A stretch of 64,000 bases of DNA from Brachypodium distachyon. Taxonomy: Eukaryota > Streptophyta > Magnoliopsida > Poales > Poaceae. The notes beneath the pieces were generated by a model. The model was not told the origin of the DNA, made no database searches, and saw nothing but the letters and a program-made list of their open reading frames with translations. Position numbers and translations under genes: made by a program. How positions within the stretch are numbered: position 1 is the stretch's first letter; every line of letters begins with the position of its first letter. This document shows positions 12,869 to 24,533 of the stretch, piece by piece. The stretch covers positions 21,850,555 to 21,914,554 of the forward strand of contig NC_016133.3 of the NCBI RefSeq assembly GCF_000005505.3, written 5' to 3'.

Positions 12869-13971
12869 GAGGGTGACGGTGAGGTGTGAGCCTCGTCGCC
12901 CTCGGAGGTGGTGATGTACCTCAGCTGCTTGCTTGCGATATTGCATATCTCCACCTAACTTAGCCTCATGGCTAGCATGCTTAGGTTTCTTAGTCGTAGA
13001 GGTTGTAAGGCAGCTTTTTTGTTGTGTTTCATGCTTCACTGTGTAGCCAACATTATCGGAAATGTTAACTTAGTTCAGCATGTATTTCTCATGTTTCACC
13101 AGGTAGTCGACATTATCGGAAATGTTAACTTGGCTCAACATGTGTTTCTTGGAGTACTATATTTTCTTCTTGTGAAGTACTATATTTCCTTAGTTTATAT
13201 AGCTCGCGATCGTTCGCTATGATTGCACTTTCGTTTCATCAATTGCTGTCGCCGTTGGGATACGACTTGGCTTCGACGCCTTAGGCCATGGTTACGAGCC
13301 ATGGATCCTAGTACCCTTGTGAGGGTCGCTATCGATATGCCGGTAGTGATCCGGACATTTCGACCTGCCGTTCGGGAAATTCATGCGGAATTTTCCCTCT
13401 TCGGACTTTAGGAAGCTATGCTTTCCCGCGATTATTATGGAGCCTTAACTCGGTTACTATCATGTAGGCCCGTGCGCGACATCTCGCATACGGGTAGCAC
13501 GGTTCTCCGAGGTAAGTATGCTCATACATGACTCGCTTATTTACGGTTCTCCTTAAATGTGTTTTAAGGAGCTTTCGGCCCTCAGGGACTTGGTTCTACT
13601 TGGCGGATGGCCTCGAGGCACGCTAGGATCCACCAAGGAACAAGTCGCTAGTAGCGACCTATGTACGTGGACATTTTTAGAGGATGCTTGGGCCAACGGA
13701 GGCCTTTCCGTGTTCCTCGGTGAGCGGCACAGGGGCAGCGGCTCTTTTTACGACGATGAGTCGTGTGAGTGTCTCGTGTCACTCCTCAAGGACTTGTTTT
13801 ATTGATCCTTGCTTCCTTCTCTTAAGGTATGGCCCGATGGGCACTTACCAGACTTATGTAGACACGGTCTCGTTGGCGCTTACGATCCCTCGACGTTTCG
13901 TAGGGAAAAGGCCGGTTGGGCGCTGATAGTCTTCTTTCGGGAGCGGCAAGGATTGCCCTTGAAGGTCCTCC
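12869..13971. other. Spacer with a short direct repeat
   Basis: Non-coding part of the Tat element between the antisense ORF and integrase. A unit of about 60 bp containing ATTATCGGAAATGTTAACTT occurs twice in tandem (about 13047-13106 and 13107-13150). Tandem repeats at this position are common in Tat elements. No other feature was seen. Confidence 0.6.
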
Positions 13972-15192
13972 TTAGGCGTAGAAACGCCGGAGCTTGTCAC
14001 CGTTCCAGGCATGGACAAGGTTTTTACCTTTCATATTCTCGAGGTGGTATGCACCATTTCTCAATACTGCGGCGATGCGGTATGGTCCTTCCCATTTAGG
14101 GTCAAGTTTGCGCTGGAGTTTTGGGTCTACATTCTTTTTCAGCACGAGATCTCGTTGGGAGAAGGCTCGTTCCCGCACTCTTGTGTTGTAGAAGCGTGCG
14201 GCGCTTTGCTCGTAGACAGCGTGCCTCATGAGAGCTTTGTCACGAGCTTCTTCCACAAGATCGACGGCCGTCTTGCGATGCTCTTCATTTTCGATGAAGG
14301 CAATTGGGGTGGCTTCTTGGAGCCTTCCGACCTGAGGTGAGCGGAACTCGACCTCGGCGGGGAGAACTGCTTCGGCTCCATACACCAAAGAGAATGGTGT
14401 TCGGCCCGTGGAACGGCTTACGGAGGTGCGTATGCCCCAAACCACGCTAGCGAGTTCATCTCCCCATGCTCCCCTTACTTTGCTAACCGTGTGCTCTACC
14501 CTTCGGCGGAATCCTTGGAGGATTAGTCCATTCGCCCTTTCGCATGCGCCGTTGCATTTGGGGTAAGCTAGGGATGCGAAGTGCGGCTTGATCTCAAGGC
14601 ATTCGCAGAATTTGATGAATTCCGCATAGTCGAACTGCTTGCCATTGTCCACGGTTAGCTCTCGCAGGACGCCGTATCGGCATATGATGTTTTTCCAGAA
14701 AAAAATTTGAACGGCCTATGACGTGATCTTGCCGAGCGGCGCTGCTTCTATCCATTTGGAGAAGTAATGAATCGTCTCCACGAGGTATTTGTAGCCCCCG
14801 TTGCATGCGGGGAAGGGCCCGAGAAGGTCCATTCCCCAGCGTGCAAATGGCCATGTTATTGGGATATTCTTCAGGAAAGTCACGGGCGCATGGATTGACT
14901 TAGCCATTTTTTGGCAAGCTTCGCATTTCCGCAATATGGTGATTGCGTCTTGTACCATGGTGGGCCAATAGAATCCCTGACGTAAGGCTTTTGCCGCGGT
15001 GGCTCTTAGCGCAAGATGGTGGCCGCATATTCCCGAATGGATTTCCAGGAGGAGCTCGGCTCCCAGGTCAGGAGTTATGCACTTAAGCAATGCGGCCGCT
15101 CCCTTCTTGTATAGGATGCCGTCGAGGAGGACGTACATCTTGACTTTTGCGAGCAGAGTTTTGGCGCTTGGGCCTTCTGCTTCTTCGTCCAC
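13972..15192 (-). pseudogene. Integrase of the Tat element, broken
   Basis: Two open parts. 15192-14716 carries the HHCC zinc-binding region (HSGICGHH ... GFYWP ... CEACQK) and the start of the catalytic core with the first Asp in GMDLLGPFP. 14652-13972 carries the second Asp (MDNGKQF), the catalytic Glu (GACERANG), and the C-terminal part with KWEGPYRI and the final LRRFYA. The parts are separated by a stop after KITS and about 60 bp. This is the 3' end of pol. Confidence 0.88.
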
Positions 15193-15391
15193 CTCGCCTT
15201 TTCAAGGCGAGGATAATCGGTGTCATCCAAGAGGGTGGAGCGTCGATGACCATGCTGGTCTTTGAAGCTTCGTCAAGGGCGTCGGCTTCTTCTTTTATGG
15301 ATGGAGCGCGAATTACTGCAAAGAATGCACCGGGTGGCAGTGGCTCTTTGGAACCAGCCGTTCGGGCTAACCTGTCGGCCAGGTGATTTTC

Positions 15392-15877
15392 TCATCGTGG
15401 AATGCGTCGCGCCTCCATGCCCAGGAAATACCGTTCCATTTTGCGAACTTCTTTGGTATATTTCTTCATCCTTTCATCAAGGCATTGATATGACTTGTCC
15501 ATTTGGTTTATCACCAGTTGGGAGTCTCCTTGGATGAGAAGGCGTCGGACTCCCATGGCCTTGGCCAGTCGAAGCCCCAGAAGTAGCGCCTCATATTCCG
15601 CCATATTGTTGGTGGCGTTGAAGTCAAGATGGGCGGCGTACTCCAAGATTTTGCCTTCGGGGCTGATGAGTATGACTCCGGCCCTGGCGCCGTTGAGGCG
15701 CTTGGAGCCATCGAACCTCATTATCCAATGTGGTTCGGGGGGCTCGATTTTGGATGCGATTTCTTCGGACGGGGCTAGTGGAGCATGCCACTCGGCCACA
15801 AAGTCAGCCAGGACTTGGGATTTTATGCCGTTCTCGCCATGAGTTCTAGCGAGAAAGGGGCCAATCCCGTTGCCCAT
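15392..15877 (-). pseudogene. Second (archaeal-like) RNase H domain of the Tat element
   Basis: Encodes WIMRFDGSKRLNGARAG, then EYEALLLGLRLA and LIQGDSQLVINQ, the motifs of the additional RNase H that Tat elements carry after the RT-linked one. The catalytic Asp (FDGS), Glu (EYEA) and Asp (GDSQ) are visible. The frame ends at a stop after EARRIPR, before the integrase. Confidence 0.82.
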
Positions 15878-17299
15878 TTGGCGATTCTTTCGGTGGCTTC
15901 CTTATTGCCGAAGACTTCCTTGAGTGGGAAGATAGTTGGCACCATGATGGTGTGGCCCATGAAGTAATGACGGAGTTTTTGAGAGGCCATGAGGAGGGCG
16001 TATGCGATCTTCTCGATCTGGGTGTATCGATCCTTTGCTCCTCCCAAGGCTTCGCTCACGTAATATACTGGGCGTTGTGACCCGTCTTCGTCCTTCACGA
16101 GTGCGGCGCTTACGGCGATCGGGGTCGCGGCCAGGTACAAGAGCAAAGACTCTCCTTGCTTTGGGCTTGTGAGAAGCGGAGGGGTCGACAAATAGGTCTT
16201 GAGTTCTTCGAAGGCCCTTTGAGCTTCATCGGTCCACTCAAAGTTGTCGAGGCTTTGAAAAAAGGAAGACCCTTCTCGGTGGACCGGGCAACGAATCGTC
16301 CCAAGGCCGGCATTCTTCTTGCTAGGCGTTGCACATTTTTGACGGAGCGAGGAGGTTCCATCTCCATGATGCCCCGGATTTTCTTCGGGTTGGCCTCGAT
16401 CCCTCATTAAGAGACGAGGAAGCCTAGGAGTTTTCCTCCTCGAACTCCGAATGCGCACTTCTCCAGATTGAGCTTTACGCCGTACTTGCAGAGATTGTCG
16501 AAGCTTTCCTGCAGGTCCTGGGGATGGGTCTTTGCAACTTGACTTTTGATGACGGCGTCGTCAACGTAGACTTCGGCGTTTCTCCCCAATTGTTCTTTGA
16601 GGATGAGGCTGACGAGGCATTGAAAAGTTGCGCCGGCGTTCCTCAATCCAAAAGGCATTCTGCGATAGCAGAAGGTGCCGACAGGAGTGATGAAGCTGGT
16701 CTTTTCCTCGTCTTCCTTGGCCATATGGACTTGGTGATACCCTGAATAGGCGTCCAAGAAGCTCAACCTTTCGCATCCCGCCGTGGAGTCGACCAGTTGG
16801 TCGATCCGAGGGAGCGGATAGTCGTCCTTGGGGCATGCCTTGTTCAAGTCGGTGAAGTCGACACACATTCACCACTTGCCGTTGGCTTTCTTTACCAAGA
16901 CCAGATTAGCCAACCACTCGGGGTGCCAAACTTCTCGGATGAGCCCGGCATGGGAGAGTTTAGCGATTTCTTGTTTGATGACTTCGCTTCGCTCGGTGGA
17001 GAGCTTCCGAAGCTTTTGCTTCAGGGGAGCTTTGTCGGGTCTCATGGCGAGGCGATGTTCCATAATGTCGCGCGGGACTCCTCCCATGTCGAAGGTGACC
17101 AAGCGAAGAGGTCATAATTCTTCCGAAGCTGGTCGACGAGTTCTTCCTCGAGTTTACTCGGGAGGTTGGCTCCAATCTTCACCGTGCGCGTGGCGTCATC
17201 TTGGGAGACGCGTACTTCCTTGAGCTCTCCTTCGGGGAGAGGCTTGGGGATGTAGCACTCCTGGGCATTGGTTTCGGATGCTCCCACGTTCGAAAGCAA
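15823..17299 (-). pseudogene. Reverse transcriptase and first RNase H of the Tat element
   Basis: Read on the minus strand. 17299-17042 is the pol linker (NYDLFAWSP). 17102-16869 starts the RT (PLKQKLRKLS ... ANLVLVKKANGKW). A TGA at 16869-16871 replaces the usual Arg codon, after which the same frame continues 16868-16407 with CVDFTDLNKACPKD, MPFGLRNAGATFQ and the active site YVDDAVIKS. 16458-15823, in another frame, carries the RT-linked RNase H region (FEELKTYLSTPPLL, RPVYYVSEAL). The nonsense codon and frame changes exclude a functional polyprotein. Confidence 0.88.
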
Positions 17300-17353
17300 G
17301 TTAATACTCTTGGATGATTCTCCCTTTTCGGCGCACTTGGTCGCGGACCGTTA

Positions 17354-17716
17354 TCACGCCGTTGGCTCGGTTCGATGATTTGTGGCGTTTCTGAAGGTCG
17401 TGAGGAGCTCAATTTGTCCGAGCGGCTGAATGGACTTTCCCGGCACGAAACCGGTGAGGGGATAAAGGGATGGCTGAAGCGAGCCGTTCTTGTATCCCCT
17501 CTGTGGCTCCATCGGCTTCTTTAATGTGCTCAGATATAGGATGTCAGCGGAGCTTCCGCCATCCACAAGAATCTTCTTGAGCTCACAATTGGTGACGATC
17601 GTCGTCACAAAGAGGGCGTCGTCATGTGGGAAGCGTATCCCCTTGGCGTCTTCTTCGGTGAAAGCAATTGGCACGCTCGCCCACTTGGGTGCTGGTGTCG
17701 GGGAGAAGGTTCCCAC
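17354..17716 (-). pseudogene. Aspartic protease region of the Tat element
   Basis: Contains IRFPHDDALFVTTIVTN followed by ILVDGGSSADILYLSTL, the plant gypsy protease signature with the catalytic Asp in VDGGSS. The frame runs on to a stop at 17354 and overlaps the end of gag in another frame. It lies between gag and RT, as expected for Ty3/gypsy. Confidence 0.8.
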
Positions 17717-17749
17717 GACATTGACTTCGCGAGCATACTCCTTGAGTTG

Positions 17750-19587
17750 TCACTTTGATCCCCGTCCCGTGGCGGAGCCCCCGAGTATAACTCCGACGTG
17801 ATGTGCGGGTTCCTGGAAAGGGAGGTTATCCTCCTTGGGTGCTGGGTCAGCGACAAGGACGTTGGCGGGGCGTGGAGGCTCGGCTGTCTTCTCATCCTTG
17901 CGCCGGGCTTGCATTCGTGCCTTGAACTCTTCGCGAGTTGCAATGAGAGTGTTGCAGTCTTCGGTGCTGTGGCTTGCCGAGTTGTGGATGAGGCATCTCC
18001 CAGTTCCCCCCTCGGCGGGGCGAGGTGGCTTCTTGGGTTGCCAAGTCTTTTGGGATGGTGCTTGTCTTTCGACGGCGAAGATCTTCCGGGCTTGGTCGCC
18101 GGGGGCCTTTTTCCCCCACCTCCTCTTCTTCTTGGAAGACAAAGTAGGTGCAGGGGGTTTGTCGGACGAGGGAGCTCCTTCAGGAGCGGCGCGTCCTTTT
18201 TGGCGATGTCCCGATCTTCGCCTCGGGCGTATTTTTGCAAGATTCGATAGAGCTCCTCGGTCGTTTTTGGTGGGTTACGACTTAGGGCCCGATTCACTTC
18301 TCCTTGGAGAAGACCTTGCATGCAAGCGTCGATCACGGTGGTCGACGGCGGGTTGGCGATTTGGCTTCGTACCTTCGCAAAGCGATGGAAGAAGCTTCGG
18401 AGGGATTCCCTCGGCTTTTGTTTCACGGCATATAGCTCGTGAGCCTGCACGGGCTCTTTGAAGTTTCCTTGAAAGTTGGCGATGAAGACCTCTTGGAGGC
18501 GTTCCTACGAGTGCACGGAGTTCTTCCGCAGGTTATAAAACCAAGTTTGCGCCATTCCGGTGAGCGCGAACGGAAAGAGATTGCACATCTCGACGGGACC
18601 TCCCCCGGCGGCCCGTATGGCGGTTGAGTACACATCCAAGAATTGAAAAGGATTTGACTCCCCGTCGTACGGCCGTATTGTGGGTGGCTTGAACCTTGGT
18701 GGAAAAGGCGCGTCTTGGATCTCCAGCGTGAGCGGGTTGCAAGTCGGCCGATTCTTTCGGTTCCTTCGGTAGCAAGGTCCTCCCTCGTCGCTTTCGTCGC
18801 TTGAGGGGTCGCTTGGAGAATGATCTCGGCGTTTTCTTGGAGGGTCGGAGCGTCGGCGGGAATTCCTTTCGCCACCAGCATGGGCTCTGGATTCCGTCAC
18901 TTGCTCGTTTCCATGCACGCTGGGGTCTCGTTCCCCGCGAGGCGCAGCTTGAGGTGGTACTTGGTGGCCACCTTGTTCGACCTTGACGGGAGGAGCAAGG
19001 GGCACTTGCGGGGCACTCGCAAAGCAAGGTTGATGTTGAGTGTGTGCGACTTGGAAAGCGCCTTGCGGCGGAAGCCCCCAATAAGGATGATACCAAGGCG
19101 CTCCTTGGGCGATTGCGGCGAGCGCCAGTGGAGGTAATCCCGGGTTGGAGGGGTCGTAGGCCGGGACTCCTTGGTTTTCTAGCGCGGATCCTCCCGACAC
19201 CACATTGTTTCCTCTTGTAGGTTCCGAGGGCAGTGTCACTACCGGTTGTAGGGAAGGTGGCGCGAAGCCCATCGAGCAAGGCATGCTGAGTTCCGTATCC
19301 CTTGCGGGGGCGGCAATCGTAGGCAGCTCGCCGATCCTTGCCACTACGTTGGTGAGTGTCGAGAGACCGCCTACGACGGTTTCGAGCACGTCGGTTCCTT
19401 CCGGGACGGCCGGTAGCGGAGGGGCGACCGCGACTTCCGTCATGGCGACCATGCTTGCGGCGACGTCCGGATTGGTGAGGGTTCCTTCTTCCTCGGGAGC
19501 CCCCGAGGCACTTGCTTTCTTCGTTTGCAACCGTGTAGAGTTCGCGGCAAGTTGGGGACCCGATGAAGTAGGCTTCGTCGGGGCCAT
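17750..19587 (-). pseudogene. gag of the Tat element, with a nonsense codon and a frameshift
   Basis: Probable start at 19587 (MAPTKPTSSG), 43 bp inside the LTR edge. A long low-complexity N-terminus precedes the retrotransposon gag domain (PFQFLDVYSTAIRAAGG, AQTWFYNLRKNSVHS). A TAG at 18505-18507 replaces the expected Trp codon; the same frame then continues with the rest of the domain (NFQGNFKEPVQAHELYAVKQ) through 18450 to about 18150. A frame change follows, and 18142-17750 carries a zinc-knuckle-like CLIHNSASHSTEDC (C-x2-H-x4-H-x4-C). Confidence 0.85.
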
Positions 19588-19611
19588 TAGATTTTTAATT
19601 GCGGCGAGGGT

Positions 19612-19629
19612 TCCCCACGGTCGGCGCCA
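19612..19629 (-). other. Primer-binding site of the Tat element
   Basis: Directly after the 5' LTR edge on the minus strand, the sequence reads TGGCGCCGACCGTGGGGA. It begins with the TGG that pairs with a tRNA CCA end, as in many grass gypsy elements. The tRNA species was not determined. Confidence 0.7.
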
Positions 19630-19630
19630 C

Positions 19631-20543
19631 TGTTGTTGTTCTCGACAACAATTAGAATAAGGGGTGCCAATGCTTGATGGCACAAGTACGGGTATAAAAG
19701 TATGGTGTGTACGCCGGTCTTATAGCGAAGGTTGTCGTACACTTGGACAAGTTGACATGTTAATATTTTTTGAATATGTTCGGTCGACTCTGCGGGTGCG
19801 ACTGAATCCTATGTTAGGAAAGGCTTTGAGGGGGTTGTTAGCCAAGGGGTTGGGCCGAACGGATCTTCCCAAGACACCTTTTAGCGAGAGGTTCGTCGGG
19901 GGCACCTCGTACTTGGATCGAACGCGTTTTTCCAAGTATCGAGGTTAGAATACCTTCGGAATTCTAACCCAACCCCTTCTCTTTCGAGCCCGAGCCAACC
20001 AAAGCCAGCTCTGGGCCTCGAAACTAGAGTCTCCTAGAAGGCTTCCTCGAGGCCGATCGACTTTCAGTCGAGAGCGGCGCGCGAGAGCGAACCTTAGAGG
20101 GAGCACTCTAGTGCTCTCCCCTTGAGTTTATTCAAGTGAGAGTGAATGATACATGCCCCCATGGGGAGTATTTATAACCTAGGGGACCATGACAAAAGAT
20201 CATGGCTGCCCTTGAAGGAGAGAGAAAAGTGGGGGTAAAATGGTAAAAGTAACTCTTTTGGTCTATTACTTTTGTGTCCACCATGTGAGAAAAGGGGGGC
20301 TTGGTCCATGGTTCACCATGGACTAAGGACCCCCTCCTCACACCTTTCTTGCGCCCTAATCTGTCTCATTTGACCCTTTGACCATGGCATGAGAGGCTTG
20401 ACTTGATGACTTGTTTTCATTTGCCACGTAGGATTGACCGTGCCACGTGGACGTCTTGACTCGTGTTTGGGAAATGTTGACTTAGTCGTCGCCACGTAAG
20501 ATTTACGGCCTGGCCCATATAAGGGTTTTATTTTATTACAACA
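19631..20543 (-). repeat. 5' LTR (right copy) of the Tat element
   Basis: 913 bp with TG...CA ends. On the minus strand it starts TGTTGTAATAAAATAAAACC and ends ...GAGAACAACAACA. The target duplication TATTA follows at 20544-20548. Confidence 0.92.
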
Positions 20544-20548
20544 TATTA

Positions 20549-21014
20549 GAAACTTGATCAACCTTTGGAAAGTCAGATAGTTAACAAAAGTTTTTTTTTT
20601 GAGTGAAGGATAGTTAACAATAGTTATATACCCTATTGAAACAGATAAAATCGAGTACTTAAAAATTAGTTAAATGTGAATTACGCCATAGGTGTTGAAC
20701 AAAGAGATCCGATGCGGTTAAAGCTTTACGCAATTGTTTGACTAAACATTGGAAAAAAATCATTTCGATGGACTTACACCTGACTTGACGCCTCAAGCCT
20801 ATCACGCAAGATCCATCGAAAAGCCGCGCCAGTAAGCGACCACGAGTACACACACAAAAAAAAGGGTTGCACGCGCCACAGCACGCCGCGCGGCCTCACA
20901 CGTACCCCCAGGCACCTCATTCCTCTCCATGACGTTGCACAATACTAGCATGACACGTAGCCATAGAAATCTCGCTGCAAATCAGAAGCAGTGAGATGCC
21001 ATCGGCCTAATGCC
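20549..21014. other. Right part of the split MITE, then promoter-proximal region
   Basis: The first tens of bases appear to be the continuation of the MITE split by the retrotransposon. The rest is non-coding sequence upstream of the EF-hand gene. No open frame with a family match was seen. Confidence 0.5.
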
Positions 21015-21022
21015 TATAAATA
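21015..21022 (+). promoter_or_regulatory. TATA box of the EF-hand gene
   Basis: TATAAATA about 264 bp upstream of the start codon, in CCTATAAATACAAGC context, which would leave a leader of roughly 240 bp. Confidence 0.65.
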
Positions 21023-21285
21023 CAAGCAGCAATTACAGGGCCAATCTGATCTCCCACCGTCACAAATACACACGCACCAGGAAAACGGAAGAAGAAAGGC
21101 ACTACAAAAGCTGCTAGTTTCAGCTCGTGATCACTTTCATTTCGACACTTTCCTGACTCCTGAGCAACCAACCGCCGATCGATCGACGTCGTGCTCACGA
21201 GGAACCTGCCGCTATTGCTGCAATTTGCCAATTTGCAGCTCCTTCTTCTTGTTCTCAGTGGTATAAAAGAGGTCGATCGGTCGCA

Positions 21286-24200
21286 ATGGAGAGCGGCCAG
21301 CTGCAGCAGGCGAGGAGGTCGGGTGGTAGGGGTAAGAGGAGTGAGGCCGTGCAGGTGGTGGACGGGTCGGAGATCAGGGAGCTGGTGGAGAACAAGGAGG
21401 CCTTCGCCAAGTTTGTGGAGAGCAAGTTCCGGCACCTCGACCGGGACGGCGACGGCCGGCTCTCGGTCAGGGAGCTCCAGCCTGCCGTCGCCGACATCGG
21501 CGCAGCCATCGGGTTGCCCGCCAGGGGGTCGTCGGCTACGGCGGACCATATCTACTCGGAGGTATTCTTTGCTCTTCAAGTGTGGGTGATTTTTCTTTAA
21601 TCATAGGAATTGGTTCCTTAGATTATAATCATTTTTTTCAGACGGCATAAGCTTTCTCTTTTTAAACTGTGTTTAGAAATACAGTAGCTTTTTTTCTTCA
21701 AGTTTTTGGTTTGACATACGGCCTAGCTCGATATATACTTGCATGCTAAATTGTTACTCTACTTCCCCACAAAAAGAAAAAGAAAAACTAAAGCTGTGTG
21801 TTGCAACCAATAGCTATTGAATTACTTAAAATAAATAAATAAGAACTATGATGTAGGAGTAGTACTATTTCACAATTGAAAAAGCTAGAAAAAAGTGTTA
21901 ACTGACCAAGAAACATTGAGTAGTGCTAGTATTCAAGATTTTCCACACAAATGCACCATAGGCATTTGGCGCAACCATTGAACCAAAGTCTTGTGTGCAT
22001 ACGTGACATGATATTATCTCCACAAGCGTGCTGCTGTCTTCCAGTCTGCCACGCTTCATCTCTCTGGAATGATCCAAAGCAGCACGTGGTTCCAGTCTTC
22101 CAGATGGCTCTAGCTAGCTGTCCGTCACTCCTTTGCGATTCCTCAAAATGGCAACCAAACTTCTATTCGTACGCTGAGAACATTTCATAATTCTGTAACA
22201 TTGTTGATTAATTTCTCCACTTCGCCTCAGGGAGCAACTCCCTCTTCATTCTCAAAGTTGCGAGAATAGTTGTCATCCTGATTGATCTGAAAAAGAAAAC
22301 ATTTTTAAATTACAGATCTAACCCGATAATTCAGAAAAAATAACTGTTCTCCTGTTTATATTGCCGGATTTGCTAGTTCTCGGTCGCCTGAGAAAAAGCT
22401 TTTCTCAATCTGCTAAGGTTCGTGCTGCGGGGGGAGGCAAAAGCATTGAATAATAGACACTTTTCCCTAGAATTTCTAATATATTCTTTTGATCTGGTGG
22501 TCGTGTGCACTGCTGCCCAAATGGTAGGTCGGAGGATCGATTCTCCACAGCTCATTTTTTTGTCCTCCCTTGATTTTACTTTTCTATGATCAAGATAATA
22601 ATTCTAATATTCCACTGCAATTTTTACAAGCACGAAAATTTCACGTGCAATTTTTATTTCTCTTGACTTTTTTTTTCAAGTTTATATATGCACTAATGTA
22701 AAATAGAAGTATAGGATAATCCTTACATTTATTTTATTTTCTCACCCCCGAATTTCTTTTTGACGAGTTGCATATTCCAAAAATTCACTGCAATTTAAAA
22801 ATTTCACCCCCGCAATTTTAAAAGTTCCACCTGAAATTTTTAGAATCGCGCACAAAGTTTCACATGTATTTTTAGAATTGCGCACAATGTCTTACCTGTA
22901 ATTTTTAAAATTTGATTGTTATTATTTTTGTTCCCTTTTTATTTTCTCTGTGGTGTTGGCTGTGTTGTGCAAGCATGCTTTTCGTCAGGATCAGTAATTT
23001 TTCAAAATTTTCAAAATTTTAGTACTGTTTTAAATTTATAGCAATACACATGAGAAATATATATGTGTGAACCGAATTTATGCTAATATAAAGACGGACA
23101 AAAAAAAACGCGAGCGCGCGCACACAACGTCACAACCCATCGGGATATCACGGTCACGCACGCACGCACACGATCAGGATATCACGGTCGCACGCATCAG
23201 ACCTGCAGATGGCCGGTCGACTGAGATGTAGGCAGTCCCTTATATTGCTGAATGCACGATGCAGGTTCTTAACGAGTTCACTCACGGGAAGAAAGACTCG
23301 GTGAGCAAGTCGGAGTTCCAGCACGTCCTGTCCGACATACTCCTTGGCATGGCAGCTGGGCTCCAGAGGGACCCCATCGTGATCCTTAGGATGAACGGGG
23401 AAGATCTGACTGAGTTCATCGAGAGCACAACATACGAGCCAGAAGCAGTCGCCATATTCTCACAAATTGAGTCCAGAAACGCGTCAGTGCGACAATCCTT
23501 GTCAGCCGCCCTCCGACAATTGACGGTCGACCACGGCATTCCACCGCCTTCTGATTCTCTGGTAGTATTTCAAGTCCCTAAGATTTTATAAGGAATTTTG
23601 CATCATAATTAATCCAGTTATGTAACGAAAGGTACATGAGTGTTTGTGATAGGTTGTGGAGAGTATCATCGAGCCTGCATTGCAAGAACTGCCAGCAGAT
23701 GAGCTCGATCAACCGGTGTCGCAAGAGGTCTTCTTCCAAGAATTCAGGAAGTACTTGGGGATCATCGCTCGGCGACTCCAAGAACGCCCTATAATTGTGG
23801 CTCATACTGAGAACACCTTTGATGGGGCCGGAATTAGGAAGCTACTGTCAAGCAAACAAGAGTTCGACAAGGTATGATAACATTCGGATCCCCATTTTAG
23901 CAGTTCTTTTCACGCATGATATAGTGTTGCGACTGATCATCTACACACAACACTACATTTCCAGCTCTTGGACTCTGTCTGGAGAGATGTACCAAAAGAA
24001 CACAAAGACAGAACATCGAAGAAGTACCTGCGCGTCGCGCTCGACAGGATGGCCGATTCCGTAAAACTACCACCCTATGGAGCCGTTGATCAGGTAAAAC
24101 AATATAAGAATAACCCTTCCAAGTCTTTCCATGTAAACCATTCATCGCCTAATCTTTACCTGAGAATTGTTGCCAGACATGATGATGCTAAGATTGAAAC

Positions 24201-24533
24201 CATCTGTGGTAGTATGCAGCAATAAGATGTTTATCATGTTCTTAATTTGGGGGGCAAGAAATGCTGACGGTGTTTAGCACAATGTATTCGCAGGTGGATG
24301 CGGTGGTCAATGAGGCGTTCAAGATGGCAAACGCGGACGATGGGAAGCCGGTGGATGAGGCCGAGTTCAAGAAGTTGCTGACGGAGATCCTCGGGGCAGT
24401 GATGCTGCAGCTGGACGGCAACGCCATCTCCGTCTCCACGAACACCGTCCTCCACGAGCCAATGTCCACTTCCTCATCCACCTTGTTGTCGCCATCGCCG
24501 CCGTCGCCCATGGTGTCATCGCCCAGCGACTAG
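21286..24533 (+). CDS. Calcium-binding EF-hand family protein
   Basis: Five exons: 21286-21561, 23265-23561, 23653-23871, 23965-24093, 24294-24533. All introns are phase 0 with GT-AG borders, giving 386 aa. Residues 52-63 form a canonical EF-hand loop (DRDGDGRLSVRE) with Asp at positions 1, 3 and 5, Gly at 6 and Glu at 12. Further helix-loop-helix segments look degenerate: one after residue 92 (THGKKDSVSKSEF), one in exon 3, and one near residues 320-331 (NADDGKPVDEAE), so a single functional Ca2+ site is likely. The tail is Ser/Pro-rich. It resembles an uncharacterised plant EF-hand family with this exon layout; no signal peptide or membrane segment is visible. Intron 1 is 1.7 kb and AT-rich with poorly defined repeat-like sequence. 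Confidence 0.9.

Larger units (their letters stand above)
7606..20543 (-). mobile_element. Complete, decayed Ty3/gypsy LTR retrotransposon, Tat (Retand-like) lineage
   Basis: A 12.9-kb element lying on the minus strand. Left LTR 7606-8516 and right LTR 19631-20543 match along their length, and TATTA duplications flank it at 7601-7605 and 20544-20548. Read on the minus strand: 5' LTR (right), primer-binding site, gag, protease, RT, RNase H, a second RNase H, integrase, a spacer, an ORF on the opposite strand, a purine-rich stretch and the 3' LTR (left). The second RNase H plus the antisense ORF are hallmarks of the Tat lineage. Stops and frameshifts make gag-pol inactive. Eight differences in the first ~107 aligned LTR bases suggest an old insertion. 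Confidence 0.93.
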
